Below the pieces are notes generated by a model. That model saw only the letters and a program-made list of their open reading frames with translations, had not been told where the DNA came from and searched no databases. DNA of 64,000 nucleotides from Sphaerosporella brunnea (taxonomy: Eukaryota; Ascomycota; Pezizomycetes; Pezizales; Pyronemataceae). The position numbers and the translations under genes are program-made. Where the stretch lies: positions 1 to 64,000 of the forward strand of contig VXIS01000028.1 in NCBI GenBank assembly GCA_008704415.1, read 5' to 3'. Below are positions 1 through 11,038 of the stretch, piece after piece (the stretch's first letter is position 1; every line of letters begins with the position of its first letter).

Positions 1-39
1 TACCGAGCGCGATGCGTGTGTGGTGTAGGAGGGATGCAG

Positions 40-670
40 CGAGACGGCTTCCGTGCTGCTTGTGTCGCTGCCTGACCGCAGCCACCGAATTGTGAAGCTG
101 TTCTTCCCGCAGCCAGACGGCGAGCACGACCACGCGACAGCCGAGTATCTCGCCTACTGCTCCCTTATCGCGCAGCGCGTATGCCTTCCTCCCTCGGATA
201 CCGGCGCAAAACGCATCGTCCCCTACTGCTATAGCCTTGTCTCCCGGCACAATCTTCGACTGCAGATGAAGCGACACACCCTGTGGAAGGGGCCGGCGAA
301 GCAGATGCTGCGTGAGGGGCCCCTTTGCGGACTGCTGATGGAGTTCCTCCCCGACTGCACCACGGTCATGGCGGATCCGGCGCGCCTCGCAAACCAGCCG
401 GAGTTGGCGGATGACATCGTCGCTGCTTTGCGAACCATCCACGGCGCCGGCGTTCTGCATCGCGATCCCCTGCCCAGAAACATGATGCTCGACCCCGAGG
501 GCGGTGTGTGGTGGGTCGACTTCGGACTGGCTGAAAACACAGCCTATTCCGCTATTCACGGTACCTTTTGTGACAGCGAGGTCCGGCGCGTCGATTGGTT
601 GCTCAGGAACGACGTTATCCCGGCTGTGCGAGAGGGGCGGATGGCGGTATGGGAGTCATTGGGACAGTGA
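40..670 (+). CDS. protein kinase-like C-terminal part (5' exons outside the window)
   Basis: About 205 residues are readable. The motif HRDPLPRNMM (codons from 458) fits a kinase catalytic loop HRDxxxxN, and VDFG (Asp codon 518-520) fits the Mg-binding DFG. The N-lobe with the glycine loop and the VAIK lysine is not visible. A TAG closes the frame at 26-28 and there is no nearby ATG, only a GTG at 53. A ...GCAG acceptor ends at 39, so this is most simply the last exon of a longer gene whose 5' exons lie to the left. The segment after DFG is short (about 50 residues), much shorter than a full C-lobe, so it belongs to the small atypical kinase-like proteins common in agaricomycetes or is truncated. 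Kinase-like identity is fairly secure; activity and substrate are unknown. Confidence 0.6.
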
Positions 671-733
671 GTCGACCGGAGATCGCGATTACCGGGCTCC
701 CGCGGCGCTTGTTCCCGTTGAGAGACGATGGTA

Positions 734-765
734 TTTCTGCGCTGCAGGGTCCTGCAGCGCAGAAA
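734..765. repeat. perfect 15-bp-arm palindrome
   Basis: Left arm TTTCTGCGCTGCAGG and right arm CCTGCAGCGCAGAAA are exact reverse complements separated by GT. It lies 64 bases after the stop codon of the kinase-like ORF, so it could fold in the 3' UTR. Confidence 0.85.
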
Positions 766-1201
766 CAGTCACCTGCGGGGCGAAGAGCGTTGTCGCTGCG
801 TGTTTGGGATAGACATCAAAAACCTTGCGGCTCAGGTTGGTGTCACCGGTTTTGGGTCGGTCGGTACTGGATGGATGATGGGCTTAGTTGATGTCAATGT
901 GTGGCATAGAGATACGTGCGGGCAGGTCTGGGGGTGCAGCGCGAGTATGCGCTGGCGGCATAGGTGGCGGCGGTGGTGGCGGGCGGGGATGAATAGGACT
1001 TCCGGGATGACCTCGCGGGATAAGGCGGTCATGGCATTGTAGTGGTGGACGGGCCGGCAGGATCGGGGCTTGAACGGTTGTTTATTTTTTGTCAGATATT
1101 GGTCAGCGATGTTTGAGGGCGGGGGAGGCGGGGAGTGCAAGACCACTGGCGGTATCAGATGACGGGCCGGCAACGGGATTTTTGGGATTTTTGGATTACT
1201 A
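766..1201. other. no gene recognised
   Basis: GC-rich sequence with overlapping short ORFs in several frames but no domain, intron set or repeat that I can support. Confidence 0.4.
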
Positions 1202-1714
1202 GTCTATTCTCCGCAGCGGGGAGTCGTGCAGATACACTGAACCCGAAGAGGCAAAAGAACCGTAGATAAAAAGGAAAACCACAAAAATAGATCGACCATA
1301 GGAAAGAAACAAAGCAACAACATCCCACCTGAACCTGGATCACGCCTTGAATGTTGCCCCTAGCCCGGCAGAGATGAGTCCGGCGGCCCAGCGTCGGGAG
1401 GACTAAGCCAGCCCTCGACCCGGCCCGGGAGCCTCAGGCTGCCGGGCTGAACTCCTCTCAGCCTCGCCCGTGGGCAGAGCTACAGGGAGATGATCCACGC
1501 GGTCGTGGTGGGTGGGTAAAAGAAAAGCGAGGTGAAGACGAGGTGTGTGCTGGAGGTCTGGAGGGCCTCGAAGCGCGGAAAGGGGTTCCTTTATAGGGAG
1601 CCGGCGAAAAGGAACTCCACCCGCTCAACCTCCGGCACAGAATCCTCGCTCCTGGCCTCCCGTCCAGTCACTCGGCGCTGCTCCGACCCACTAGCTCGCA
1701 GTCCAACTGCCCAT
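1202..1714 (-). mobile_element. deleted copy of the tyrosine recombinase (Crypton-like) element
   Basis: Both ends match the 1.8-kb element at 53664-55468. The left end shares GTCTATTCTCCGCAGCGGGG followed further in by the block TTGCCCCTAGCCC; the right end shares CTAGCTCGCAGTC.AACTGCCCAT. The recombinase core is absent: the copy jumps from the left block (to about 1.42 kb) to the AAGACGAGGTG block (from about 1.52 kb). The minus-strand peptide WAVGLRASGSEQ corresponds to WAVRLRASRTEQ in the long copy. It is therefore a non-autonomous deletion derivative of about 513 bp. Confidence 0.75.
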
Positions 1715-3347
1715 ATTTTCGTTGGACAGGCTGGTCGGCAATAAACGCGGATTGCAGTTATTGCGGGCTGGCGCCGCGTCTCCCAGGTGGCGCTGGGTGG
1801 ATTTCCTGCGGAGCGGTGAACTGTGAGCGCTATACGGAACCAGAAACAGTGCCTGCAGAGGCCGGTTGCTACTAGTGGGCGTTTTTCACCGCACTTTGTT
1901 TCCACGTGTTCGAACGCATTGTGCACTGTTGTTGCATTGCACGTTTCAACAATCTTGGTGAGCGCCGCATACTGCACCGGGTTGACTCAAGGCAAACTGC
2001 AGTGAGGAACTCAAACAGAGCCGTGGCGATAGGCGTCGGACAGCGTAGTGGTGGACTGGATGTGTCATGTTCCTTCGAGGCAGTCGAGGATCTCTACGAG
2101 AATGTCCACCGGGATCGGCAACAAGGTCCCAGACATCCGGAATGGGCGTGTCATGTTGAGCAGGTCGAATCGGTCAGTCAGATTGAGGGAAGTGACTTAC
2201 AGGCGAACCGATACCCAAGTTTGATTGTTTCCCGCGGTTTATACTTCAGCGTTGGAGAGGCTACAAATAGCAGTTATACGCGGTTTTGATGCCACGGAAT
2301 CCACGGTCGTTTGTAGAGGGAACCTGCCTGCCACTTCACGTTTGTTGACGCACCGGCGGCTGTCACGGAGCGAGGCTGGAATAGGATTGTGTGGGTCTGT
2401 GTTGCGGCTCTGTGTGTCACCTGCGCGTCCGCTTTGATGTTTTTCTTTTCTTTCCTTTTCTCTTCGCTGAAGCTTTGTTTATCCATCCGAATACCTCCGT
2501 TTTCCTCTCGCAGGCTGTTCCGCAACTTGTTACGGGCCCCACCGCAAACCTTTCGGTGCGGTAATGTATTTCCATCTTTCTCAATCTGAGCCGGCTCGCA
2601 ACTGTGCACCTTGCTATTTACCCGTCATTTATTTGGTTGATGCACCAAGTGGAGGAGGTGGGTGGACGAATTGGATGTCTGAGAATGAATTATCGGGCGG
2701 TGGAAATGATTTGAGCGGGAATAGGAAGAGTGTTTGGTTTGTACACATGTTGCACTGCGGACGATGATCTCGATCCCACACGCAAACAACATCGCGTCAC
2801 GTTTAGTCTACGATCGGCAGCTGTATTCAGAGCGCATTCCCGGCTGTAACGGTGTCTGGCGTCATGATATGTGCAAGGACCCTACCATTGAGCCAGCGAC
2901 TACAATTAGACCGTGTTGTGAGCGCTTGCGCGATGGTCGAACATGTTCACGGTGTTCCGATCGACAGCCATCGCCAGCGCCGTTGCCACGCTTTCGTACC
3001 AGGTGTGACCGACTTGCAGACGCGTTTTCCGTTTTTGACCTCGAGCGCAACTGAAATTAAGCGCGCTGTTCTTCGGCCCAACACGGCTGTGAACGCCGGA
3101 GATCGGGGTAATTGATGCCGAAAACAGCTCTCGGCAAGCATCAGATGATAATAGAGACAGTTGCTAGTTTGATCCGGCATTCTTAATCGCGGTTGTGCCG
3201 GCGGCTGTGGTGATTATGCTGCTGCGCGTGAGGGAGAAGAGAAAGCGAGGGAGAGGAGGGAGGAAGAAGGCGCAGGACCAATTGCGGCAGCAGTGTGGTA
3301 TTCTACAGCAGAGGTGGAAACCAAGGGGAAAGGCCAACGCAGACATA
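1715..3347. other. no gene recognised
   Basis: Only short mutually overlapping ORFs in all frames. No coherent exon chain, domain or repeat could be supported. Confidence 0.4.
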
Positions 3348-3604
3348 AGGGCCGCTCAGACAGGCGTTTATTCTTTTCAATCACGTTTCCAGATATCCCG
3401 CCGGTTTTGGCCGGTTCTGGATGAGCACTCGTAATTGGAGCCCAATAGCAACCGTTCTTGCTTCTTGCTCCAGGTCAGTTATCGATCGTATAAACGTGTA
3501 GTAACGGCTAAAAAGGCGTTACAACAGAACGGTTTATAGAGCCGGATAAACAGTGAGTTTCAAATTGGCATAAACGGGTCAGAAACGCCTCTCTGAGCGG
3601 CCCT
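3348..3604. mobile_element. MITE with 22-bp terminal inverted repeats
   Basis: The left end AGGGCCGCTCAGACAGGCGTTT (3348-3369, written here in full only as a 22-base terminal repeat minus none) pairs with the right end at 3583-3604 at 21 of 22 positions. The element is about 257 bp and has no coding capacity. TA dinucleotides occur just outside both ends (3346-3347 and 3606-3607), compatible with a Tc1/mariner-type target but not decisive. Confidence 0.7.
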
Positions 3605-4399
3605 CTATGACTGTACAATGCTGCCTACTCCTGGAGGAAGTGTAGATGATCCACGCCGGAGCCGGGCCTCTGCTTGGTGAGGACCGGCCACGTACCGCGC
3701 CACAGCAAGGGAAGACTCCAGGCCGATCACGAGCACTCTCTTTAGGCTCAACGACTCAGGTGTTCACCCCCTCAGGCGGTGTTCACCTCGCTCTGGCGGG
3801 CGCTGACTGTTGGGGAACAATGATGCAGTCTCCCTGAAGGCAATTTCGAAAGCCATACCATTTTTGCGGGATTGGTAGCTCTTGGATGATAGCTGGGCGA
3901 ATGATGGCTCGGTTATTGAGGATGATTTCCACGTTCACGGTTAGCGGCGTATGCGGTCTCGTCTACCTGCAGGCTGGTAGGGCGAGGGATTGTTTCGGAG
4001 GGTTTCGTGTTTTCGCGCGGATGCTGGTTGCGCCATTCAGCCGAGGGTCACCTCCCTTTGGCGCCTGTCCACCTAGCCCTGGTCAGAATCCACTCAACCG
4101 CTTCTCAGGATCATCCAGATTCGCCATGAAGGTTTTGCGGTGGCGACGTGTCTTTCAAGCCGTGATTCTGTCGACTCCTTCAGTGGATCCGTGCTTCTGG
4201 GACAATAACGCCATAAACATGCTGCTCGGGGCCATTGAGGTCACATTTCATTCAATGGAGGATATGCTTCGCTTCGCTGACAGAAAACTGTGCCGCCCTC
4301 TAATGCCGTAATCGTGCGGGAGATGCTGGCTCCACGCACGGTATCACTGCAACCACGCTGCTGGGAGCAGTCGCAGCCCGTGCAAATATGATGCAGCGA
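3605..4399. other. no gene recognised
   Basis: An open frame of 141 codons at 3886-4311 has no recognisable motif and no supporting context; I do not call it a gene. Confidence 0.35.
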
Positions 4400-5167
4400 G
4401 CGATCGTTCGCATTGCCTCAAACGCAAGCTGTCACAAGGACGTCCCCGGAAACGAGGAGGCCGACCGAATCGCCACGGAGGTGGCTGAGCGCCGCGTGCC
4501 GGCTGAGCCGCAGTCGCTGCTTGACGTGACGTGGCTCGCGTACGTCGCCAGGAATGTCTCCCTGGCCAACAGACAGGACCGTGAGGAATGGCTGAAGACG
4601 AACTGTCAGCCCAAAGGTTACTATAAACGGCCGAAGGGTGGCAAGACAGCCGTCAAGACACGAAAAGCCCTCGCCGCGCGCTTCTTCCAGCTACGACTAC
4701 AGAAGGCCCCAACAGCGCCATACCTTTATAACACGAACCGCCGGGCTGATGACAAATGCTGGTTTTGCGACGCCAGATCGGTCCAGACCAGGGACCACCT
4801 TTTGAAGACGTGCCGGAGGTGGCGAAAGGAGCATGTGACGCAGTGGAATACGGTGCTGGAGGCCACCCGGGTAGGTGGAAAAAAGGGACGGAAGACAAAT
4901 ACGTCAGTAAAGGACTTACTGGCGGATGAACGCTGCATAGAGGCGGTGATGGCCTTCTTAAACAGCACAAGCGTGAGACTGTGGCCCGACAGGGCCTAAA
5001 TCTATCTCCTTTGTCTCATCACGAATTTCCTTCGTGCGATAATTACACCTATTTCCTTGTTTCTATTTCCCTCGGAGGAGCGAACCCCAGAGTGGGCGGC
5101 GATGATTCTGAATCTTAACATGCCATGGCCGCAAGCGGCCAAATGCAAGATGATTAAAACAAACAAA
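4400..5167 (+). mobile_element. Tad-like LINE 3' fragment (RNase H end, CCHC-like tail, 3' UTR)
   Basis: The ORF ending at 4999 reads CHKDVPGNEEADRIA, the last block of a LINE RNase H domain. It is followed by the conserved tail typical of the Tad/I-like ORF2 C-terminus: LAARFFQLRLQKAPTAPYL, then CWFCDARSVQTRDHLLKTC, a C-x2-C...H-x4-C finger. After the stop comes about 165 bp of 3' UTR ending in an A-rich stretch (GATTAAAACAAAC near 5150-5163). The reverse transcriptase and the 5' part of RNase H are missing, as expected for 5'-truncated LINE insertions. Related LINE pieces lie at 17.9-19.1 and 52.2-52.9 kb. Confidence 0.8.
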
Positions 5168-7070
5168 CCAACGCAAGCTGTCATGCGCTGCCATTGGTGC
5201 TCAAAGCCATGGTCATCCGGGGCGCAATCTGCCTGACCTGCTCGCTCTGGAACCAAGGTGTCTGGTGTTGAGTCAGATCGTGGAATACTCCTGCCAGCGA
5301 TGCTTGCAGACGACGTGCAGATAGAAACCCCAAACCATTCTCAAATCACTCCGTGACGCCCAGAAGAACAGCCACGGTACGCCTAAACCCGTAGCCAACA
5401 TCGACGCTCCCTCCGGAGAGAAGACGTTGTTCCTACCGTAGTGCACGTTGAGGATGATACATCACCGGTCAACGGGACTGCTTTTTGTCACCGTCACTGC
5501 TGGAACATACCCTTTTACGGCAGCGCTGCAGAAAAATATCTCACCGTCGGCTACCGTCGTGGGACACGCAGGGCGCGTGTCAGCGGTGACTGGGTCGTCG
5601 TTAAATTAAAGTTTCAGACAGGCGTGCGTCTCAATGGGTACAGCTCGAACTGCCATACAATTTATGATGTACGAGCCGGTAGATGAGAGTCCGAATGCTT
5701 CTGCGCATGACCATAGCCTCCATCGCCAACACATTGGGCACCATCACCGCGTTCGCTCCGGCTAGGGTGGCCTGACTGGCTGTAACCCTTGCTGGGACCG
5801 GCCTGCCTACTCTCGCTCTGCCCGGCCGCCATGAGTCAGCATCTTTCCCGCATCCTCGTCCGCAACCTCTGTTCCTCCATTGGGGGCATCCCTGCTGTTT
5901 GTAGAATTATTATTGATGCCGTGAAGTTCCCAGTCATCGAGGTTTGGGTGATTCATCCAGCTTTTGCGCAGTAAAACTGCACTGATCAAATTCCCCAGAA
6001 TGTTTCCGATCAACCCTCCTGGAGCCACTCTTTCCATCCTCGCCCAGCTGCCGGAATATCTCACCCTACGCGGCTAGCTAGAATACAAGGATTGAGCAAA
6101 AGCTCAGGTTATTGGGCAAGAGGGGCTCAGCTCTCCCAAGAGTCAGACGTCGCTCGTGTCTGCTCGATGCTCGAGCATTTAGCTAGAACGGGCTGGGCTT
6201 ATGTCCGCTTCTAGGTTGAATCACAAAAACCTGAGAAATCGAGAGCGGATGATGGTCTGAATAACGCCAACACATATAGATATTAGCCATATATATGCAC
6301 GTCAACGATCACGAGCAGAGTGGCGTTGACCGTGCCGATTAGCAGCGCGCATGGTACATTATCCAACTTGTTATGGGCCATACCTGGCCCGCTTTGATGT
6401 TCTGGCTGCGAGAAATCGCCATTGGGATTCTTGTTCACAGCCCATGGGTCAACGTATTCCTCTGGCCGTCTAAAAAACCGTCCTTCCCACAAAGCTTGAC
6501 GCTTACGTCCAGCTGAACAACTTGCTGTCACCAGTATCCGTATGCGCTTCATCACACCGACCGGGCCCCGGCCTTCTGTGACTTGTTTGCCATCAAGACT
6601 GATACAGACCATATCTCGAACAGCACCAGTGCGAACGACCTTGTTTTCCGCAGGCACCGCGACAACCCGTGAGCCTCGTGATCGGCGATACACCTATCGA
6701 GGTCTCCAGATCCTGGGCCGGCATTCCGTCGCCGCGTTCACACAGGCAACTTCCCATGGCGTACAGTTCAGACGTTATTAAACTGGGCTCTATATCCCCG
6801 AAGCCTTCCTCCTGACATATGTCGACTCGCAATCGCGCAGAACCGAAAGCCCAGGTACATATATGTACCCGGGTGCGATCAGCCACTAGAAGGGCGGCTC
6901 TCCCGTGTCCGCTTCGCGTTTCCGGCGTATCTGTCTGCGCCTTGACATGGCGTGTTGCGGCGTTATCGTTTTAACTGCTTCGCAAACCAAGCAATGCCAG
7001 GATGCATTGACAACCGGCCATGGATATTCGTAGCCGGCCGGAGTTTATATCGTTTGTATCCTGAGCGGGA
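5168..7070. other. no gene recognised; one 16-bp palindrome
   Basis: No coherent gene or repeat was found. GGTACATATATGTACC at 6854-6869 is a perfect palindrome. The right end of the stretch is the promoter of the gene at 7168. Confidence 0.4.
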
Positions 7071-7071
7071 G

Positions 7072-7079
7072 TATAAAAG
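7072..7079 (+). promoter_or_regulatory. TATA box of the gene at 7168
   Basis: TATAAAAG lies 96 bases upstream of the ATG at 7168, a suitable distance for a core promoter with a short 5' UTR. Confidence 0.6.
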
Positions 7080-7167
7080 AATCTGTCCACTTTCCTGTCC
7101 CTGTCTCACCATCTGACACCTATTGACAAGAACGCAGTACAGAGCTTTTCCGACGTCTATAAACAAC

Positions 7168-7620
7168 ATGTCCACCATGTCGGAGCAGCACTACAAGAAC
7201 GATGACCGCCGACCGTCTACCCAGCCTGTGCCGGATTGGCTGTTGGACTTTTGTCCCTGTAGGTAGGTGTACGCACATGCAACGCATGATTGGAATGTGG
7301 TAACGCATATCACAGGCACCACAGGCACCAAGACGACCACCAAGGGGGAAACAGGCTTTAAGGAAGCAACGTGGCCGTCATGCATGGAAGACTTCAGCAA
7401 CCGCGAGCCTTCCCCCTCGGGCTCCGCGCTGCTAGACCTGTATATCAGCCTCGGTCCCTGTATGTAACTCCCTCGCACAAACACGCAGCATACTAACAAC
7501 GATGCAGGCGTGTTCTGGCCGACACTGTTGGACACACACCCGAATCGCAGCGGGTTCAAGCCGGGAACTGCGGAGTATAACCGTAGTCAGCCCACTGCGA
7601 AGCGGCGCTGCGATCCCTAA
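7168..7620 (+). CDS. small three-exon gene, unrecognised product of 115 residues
   Basis: Exons 7168-7258, 7316-7459 and 7508-7620 (stop TAA). Intron 1 (57 bp) starts GTAGGT and ends CACAG; intron 2 (48 bp) starts GTATGT, has a perfect TACTAAC branch site at 7491-7497 and ends GCAG. Both introns are phase 1, and the reading frame stays open through all three exons. The start is the first ATG after the TATA box; a second in-frame ATG is three codons on. The product is hydrophilic, with a Thr/Lys-rich patch just after the first junction, and has no signal peptide, membrane segment or family motif I know. Both splice junctions fall after a Pro codon and create a Cys. Further coding sequence at 7674-8035 may belong to the same gene through alternative or missed introns. 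Confidence 0.65.
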
Positions 7621-7673
7621 CCCACGGTAGATGCGCGCGGCAGCGAAGTTTCTCACCACTGCTTCGGGGTCAG

Positions 7674-8035
7674 ACCTATCCGGGCACCGGGAACGCAGAG
7701 CTCGCGCAGGTGATCGATGCCGTCGACCTGCGCGGCATCTGGGAACGCTCTCCGCGTGACGCCAAAACCGCGCGTGCATTCCAGTTCAACCCTGAGAGCC
7801 TCGAGTTTCGGCCGGAAGCGTTCAACACCTTGGTAGCCGCGCGAAGCTGCGGATCCGCGATGCCGATAATGCGCCGTAGGAACACCTCAGCAGCGCAGTC
7901 GAAGAGGCGTGTCGCGCAAGATCAAAGGCACCACGGGGCTGGGAGGAGTGGCGCAACGCGGAGATACGCTTCGTGGCGGCTCTGAAGAAGCGGAGCCGGT
8001 ATCTGGTTGCGCTGCGGGAGCCGCGCGAGGGCTAG
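7674..8035 (+). CDS. unrecognised coding block, probably spliced
   Basis: A CAG acceptor ends at 7673. One frame then reads a plausible sequence beginning TYPGTGNAELAQVIDAVDL and continues to about 7835. The next frame carries VEEACRARSKAPRGWEEW and ends at TAG 8033-8035. The two blocks need an intron or a frameshift near 7820-7893, and no good donor was found there. This may be the 3' part of the gene at 7168 or a separate decayed gene. No family recognised. Confidence 0.35.
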
Positions 8036-9633
8036 GATGGCCGCGCGGGGTTTTGGGCTGATTTTCTGATGGGCACTGCGGCTTTGCGGAGGCACAGGTG
8101 TCGTTCGTTTGCTGGGAATGTTTGGCTGCGGTTTGCAGCAAGGCTTTTGCAATTGCGCTTTGGCTCTGTGCGGGTGGCATTCGCGTAAAGCTGGTTGTAT
8201 ACGCTGCGCATTGTGCGCTCGTCAAAAACCGGGGGAAAAGCGGTAGCGGGCGGGCGGAGGCCAGCGGCCATGTGATGCTATGTTTCCATCTTTGGCACCT
8301 CAGAGCTAGGATGCATTCCTCAAATGACGAACCATGAATCAAGAGTTTCGAGGAGCCTCTCCAGGTTGACCAGCACAGTGTATGATCGCGGCTTGTCGTT
8401 TCGGCCTCGCCAGGAAAGTGCGGACACGAGCCTTAGCGCGGAGCGGGACCGCCAGGTTTGCACCGCGTTTAGATAGCGTTTGTGAACAGCGATGGGCTCA
8501 CTGTCTGCGAACACATTTCTCCGCGCTGCTGATGTGTGCCGCTGTGATTGCGTCGATCGCAACCGCGGCTTTACAAAACACTGACTCAACACCCTAACCC
8601 TAAGCCCCACCACGTGACGGGTACGCCGTGCAGGCCACCCGCGCGAGGCAGTTTTCCAGGTGCGGCAAACGCGATAGCTTGCTGACATAACACGCGTCCA
8701 TTTTGCGATGCGGTAGTTCTCTAGGTAGAGTTGAAGCAATCTCTGTTATAGTGGGAGCGGGAGCTCGGCGATGGCGGCGTGCGGCGCCAAGCGGAGCGAA
8801 ACACCGCCAAGACTGCGTGCGTGACGCCGCAAACGCGCACACTTTCCCATGACGCGATGCAAGCCCATACACGCCGGAAAGCCCAGCCCAACAGGCATGC
8901 ATGTCACGAATGCAGAGGAAAGCCACATCGATGGAACAAAAAGCGGTCCCGCAGACGAACTGTCAATCCTGGCGGTACAAATTAAAGAGCTGCTGCACAC
9001 GCTTCCAGTGCGTGGCTTCTGGTTGCGCATTTGTCGTGATATGTGAAGTCGTTTCATCGGTGTTGATCAAGCCTTGCCCCCCGAAGTGTCTTGCACAAAG
9101 CGATTCCGCACAGCACCGTACATTGTTCGCTCCTGACGCGTTGGATCCTGAGAAAGATGTATCGCGCCTTGGAGATCGGGGAAACGCAGTTGCGGCATCG
9201 GTGTGCGGTTTCGTTTGAGTGGAGCGGCAAACATGCGGCCAGCCCGAATATCATCTTTTTTCCAGCGCTCACAGCACCATCCCCTCTGCTCCAGGCGCAT
9301 CAAAACCGAATAGCGCTTGGTTTTGAGCGCGCGAGAAGATCGCTGCACCTGCGAGAATACGCAGATCGCCAGATTTTGATTTGCGTTTGGGCACTGCGCG
9401 GGTACAGAGGGAATATGCCTAAAGGCGGGCGTGCAGCTCCCGCTGCAAGGCGGCAATCGAAATGCCTCACAACTATCGATGACGTCCGCAACTGCGTGCT
9501 CTGCCCTGAGAATTTGGCATGGTCGGGTTAAACCCGCACAAACGGACGCAGGACCGGTGGCGCGGAACCATGGGTTCGAACGAGATTGACCCAATCGTGC
9601 AAGGAATGGAGTCCCACGAAGACGTGAACGTGA
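8036..9633. other. no gene resolved
   Basis: Overlapping frames on both strands, the longest being 146 codons at 9091-9531 (+) and 200 codons at 9067-9669 (-). Neither shows a domain. A short ORF from ATG 9569 (MGSNEIDPIVQGMESHED) might be an upstream exon of the next gene, but I could not join it in frame. Confidence 0.3.
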
Positions 9634-10041
9634 CGATATCGCAAGCATGGGCATTGTTCTGAGCAACAAGGCTTTGCGGAGCCCGCATGTGGAATTGCAA
9701 AGAACATCTCGCCATTCTGTGGGCTAACAGCAGTCTCCACGTACAGCTACCCCATCTACCTGACTGCGAGATCCAGCGCGATCTGGCAAAATATCGAGTT
9801 CCTGAGATCGCAGTTGCAACAGCGAGGGACCATTCAGACGTTGGTCGCACATGATCGATCGCCGGCGGCCACGATGGTGGTGGGTGCCGGCTGTGAGGTC
9901 ACTATCAAATGCCCGCGCCGCGCCGTCCAATCCTTCACTAACCCTAACTCTAACCCAGATCAGCCCGCGAACGCCGTGCTCCAAGCGCAATCGCATGCTA
10001 GCAGTATCGAGTCCGGACGTCACCTTGACATACCCTTCTAA
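9634..10041 (+). CDS. spliced ORF, unrecognised (5' end unresolved)
   Basis: One frame is open from 9634 to 9892, with a likely intron at 9893-9958 (GTGAGG to CCCAG). The intron's 3' part is CTAACCCTAACTCTAACCCAG-like and supplies CTAAC branch sites. The second exon (9959-10041) stays in frame and ends QSHASSIESGRHLDIPF, stop TAA. The intron is 66 bp, a multiple of three, so the unspliced frame is also open. About 110 residues are visible with no family motif. No start codon was found in frame, so an upstream exon is probably missing. Confidence 0.4.
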   Translation, partial: RYRKHGHCSEQQGFAEPACGIAKNISPFCGLTAVSTYSYPIYLTARSSAIWQNIEFLRSQLQQRGTIQTLVAHDRSPAATMVVGAGCEVTIKCPRRAVQSFTNPNSNPDQPANAVLQAQSHASSIESGRHLDIPF

Positions 10042-11038
10042 ACTGGCAACGGCAAGAAAATCGACAGAAAATCTTGTCCCGCGCAGCTGATTAGCCCAAG
10101 AGAAGATTGGGAGTAGGAAAATGGACGGAAACGTGGGATATGCACAGAAATAATTGAGGGGGGAGCAACAGTTGCATTGAGCTCATGGTCTATCTGAAAG
10201 CTCGGGAGACGGGCGCCATATTTGTTCGGGGACCCTCGCCTCTCTGCCCTGCAGCCAGAAAGCAACCCTCGCCACACTCTGCAGCGTAGTGTTGACGCGT
10301 CACCTTGCTGTATCAGCGACCCTGTTGGACTCCATCCTCGGGGTGCCAACAGCGTGCCGATCCAGCAATACCGAATTTGGAGCGCTGCCTGTGGGAGCGT
10401 GGCATCTGCCTAAGGCCAGTGGGTCTCGCAGGCACAACAGGCGCGTGTGCATGGGCACGGCCAAACCGGAAGGTCCATAGATGCCTGAATGTTGTACCTG
10501 GCAACGTATATGACCCGCAAGTCGGCTCGGATATAACAGTCGGACGCTATTTTTGCAGGTGTTCCCCCTATCCCCCTCCCCCCCGCCTTTGACGCCCCGT
10601 CCCAGCCTCAAATTTTGTCCTGCAACATCACCACCGCAACGGTGGCTCTTGTCAAGTCCCGTCAAATTGTGCGGAACGAGAAAGAAGCTTAAATACAGCG
10701 GGCGTTGGAAAAACGAGCCTGTGAAGGGACGTCCTTTCGCACCTTAGCCTTGAAATATGAGTTAGCTCCTTGCACCCTCTTTCCCCTGTCCACGTGACCG
10801 CCTCTCCCGTTCCAAAACCCATCAGCATCAACATACGTTTCCACACGCCACGGAAACGGCACTTGTTGCCTGGTGTCAACGACTGGACGAGTGGGGCTTT
10901 TTAACGAGGATCCACCTTTTGCGAACGATGGCAGGGCGTTCTCGCAGGCCGAGAAGCGTGCAACGGAAGAAGGAGACCGCAGCCTTGCTATGCTTGGCAA
11001 ACACCGGATGTCCACCTTTCACAAGTGTCAGCCAGATG
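10042..11038. other. no gene recognised
   Basis: Short ORFs on both strands (for example 121 codons at 10300-10665 minus) with no motif or intron support. Confidence 0.35.

Noticed and set aside
8588..8602. CACCCTAACCCTAAG taken as an interstitial telomere repeat
   Set aside because: Only two units, and the similar motifs at 9938 and 56750 fall at intron branch sites, so subtelomeric position is not shown.
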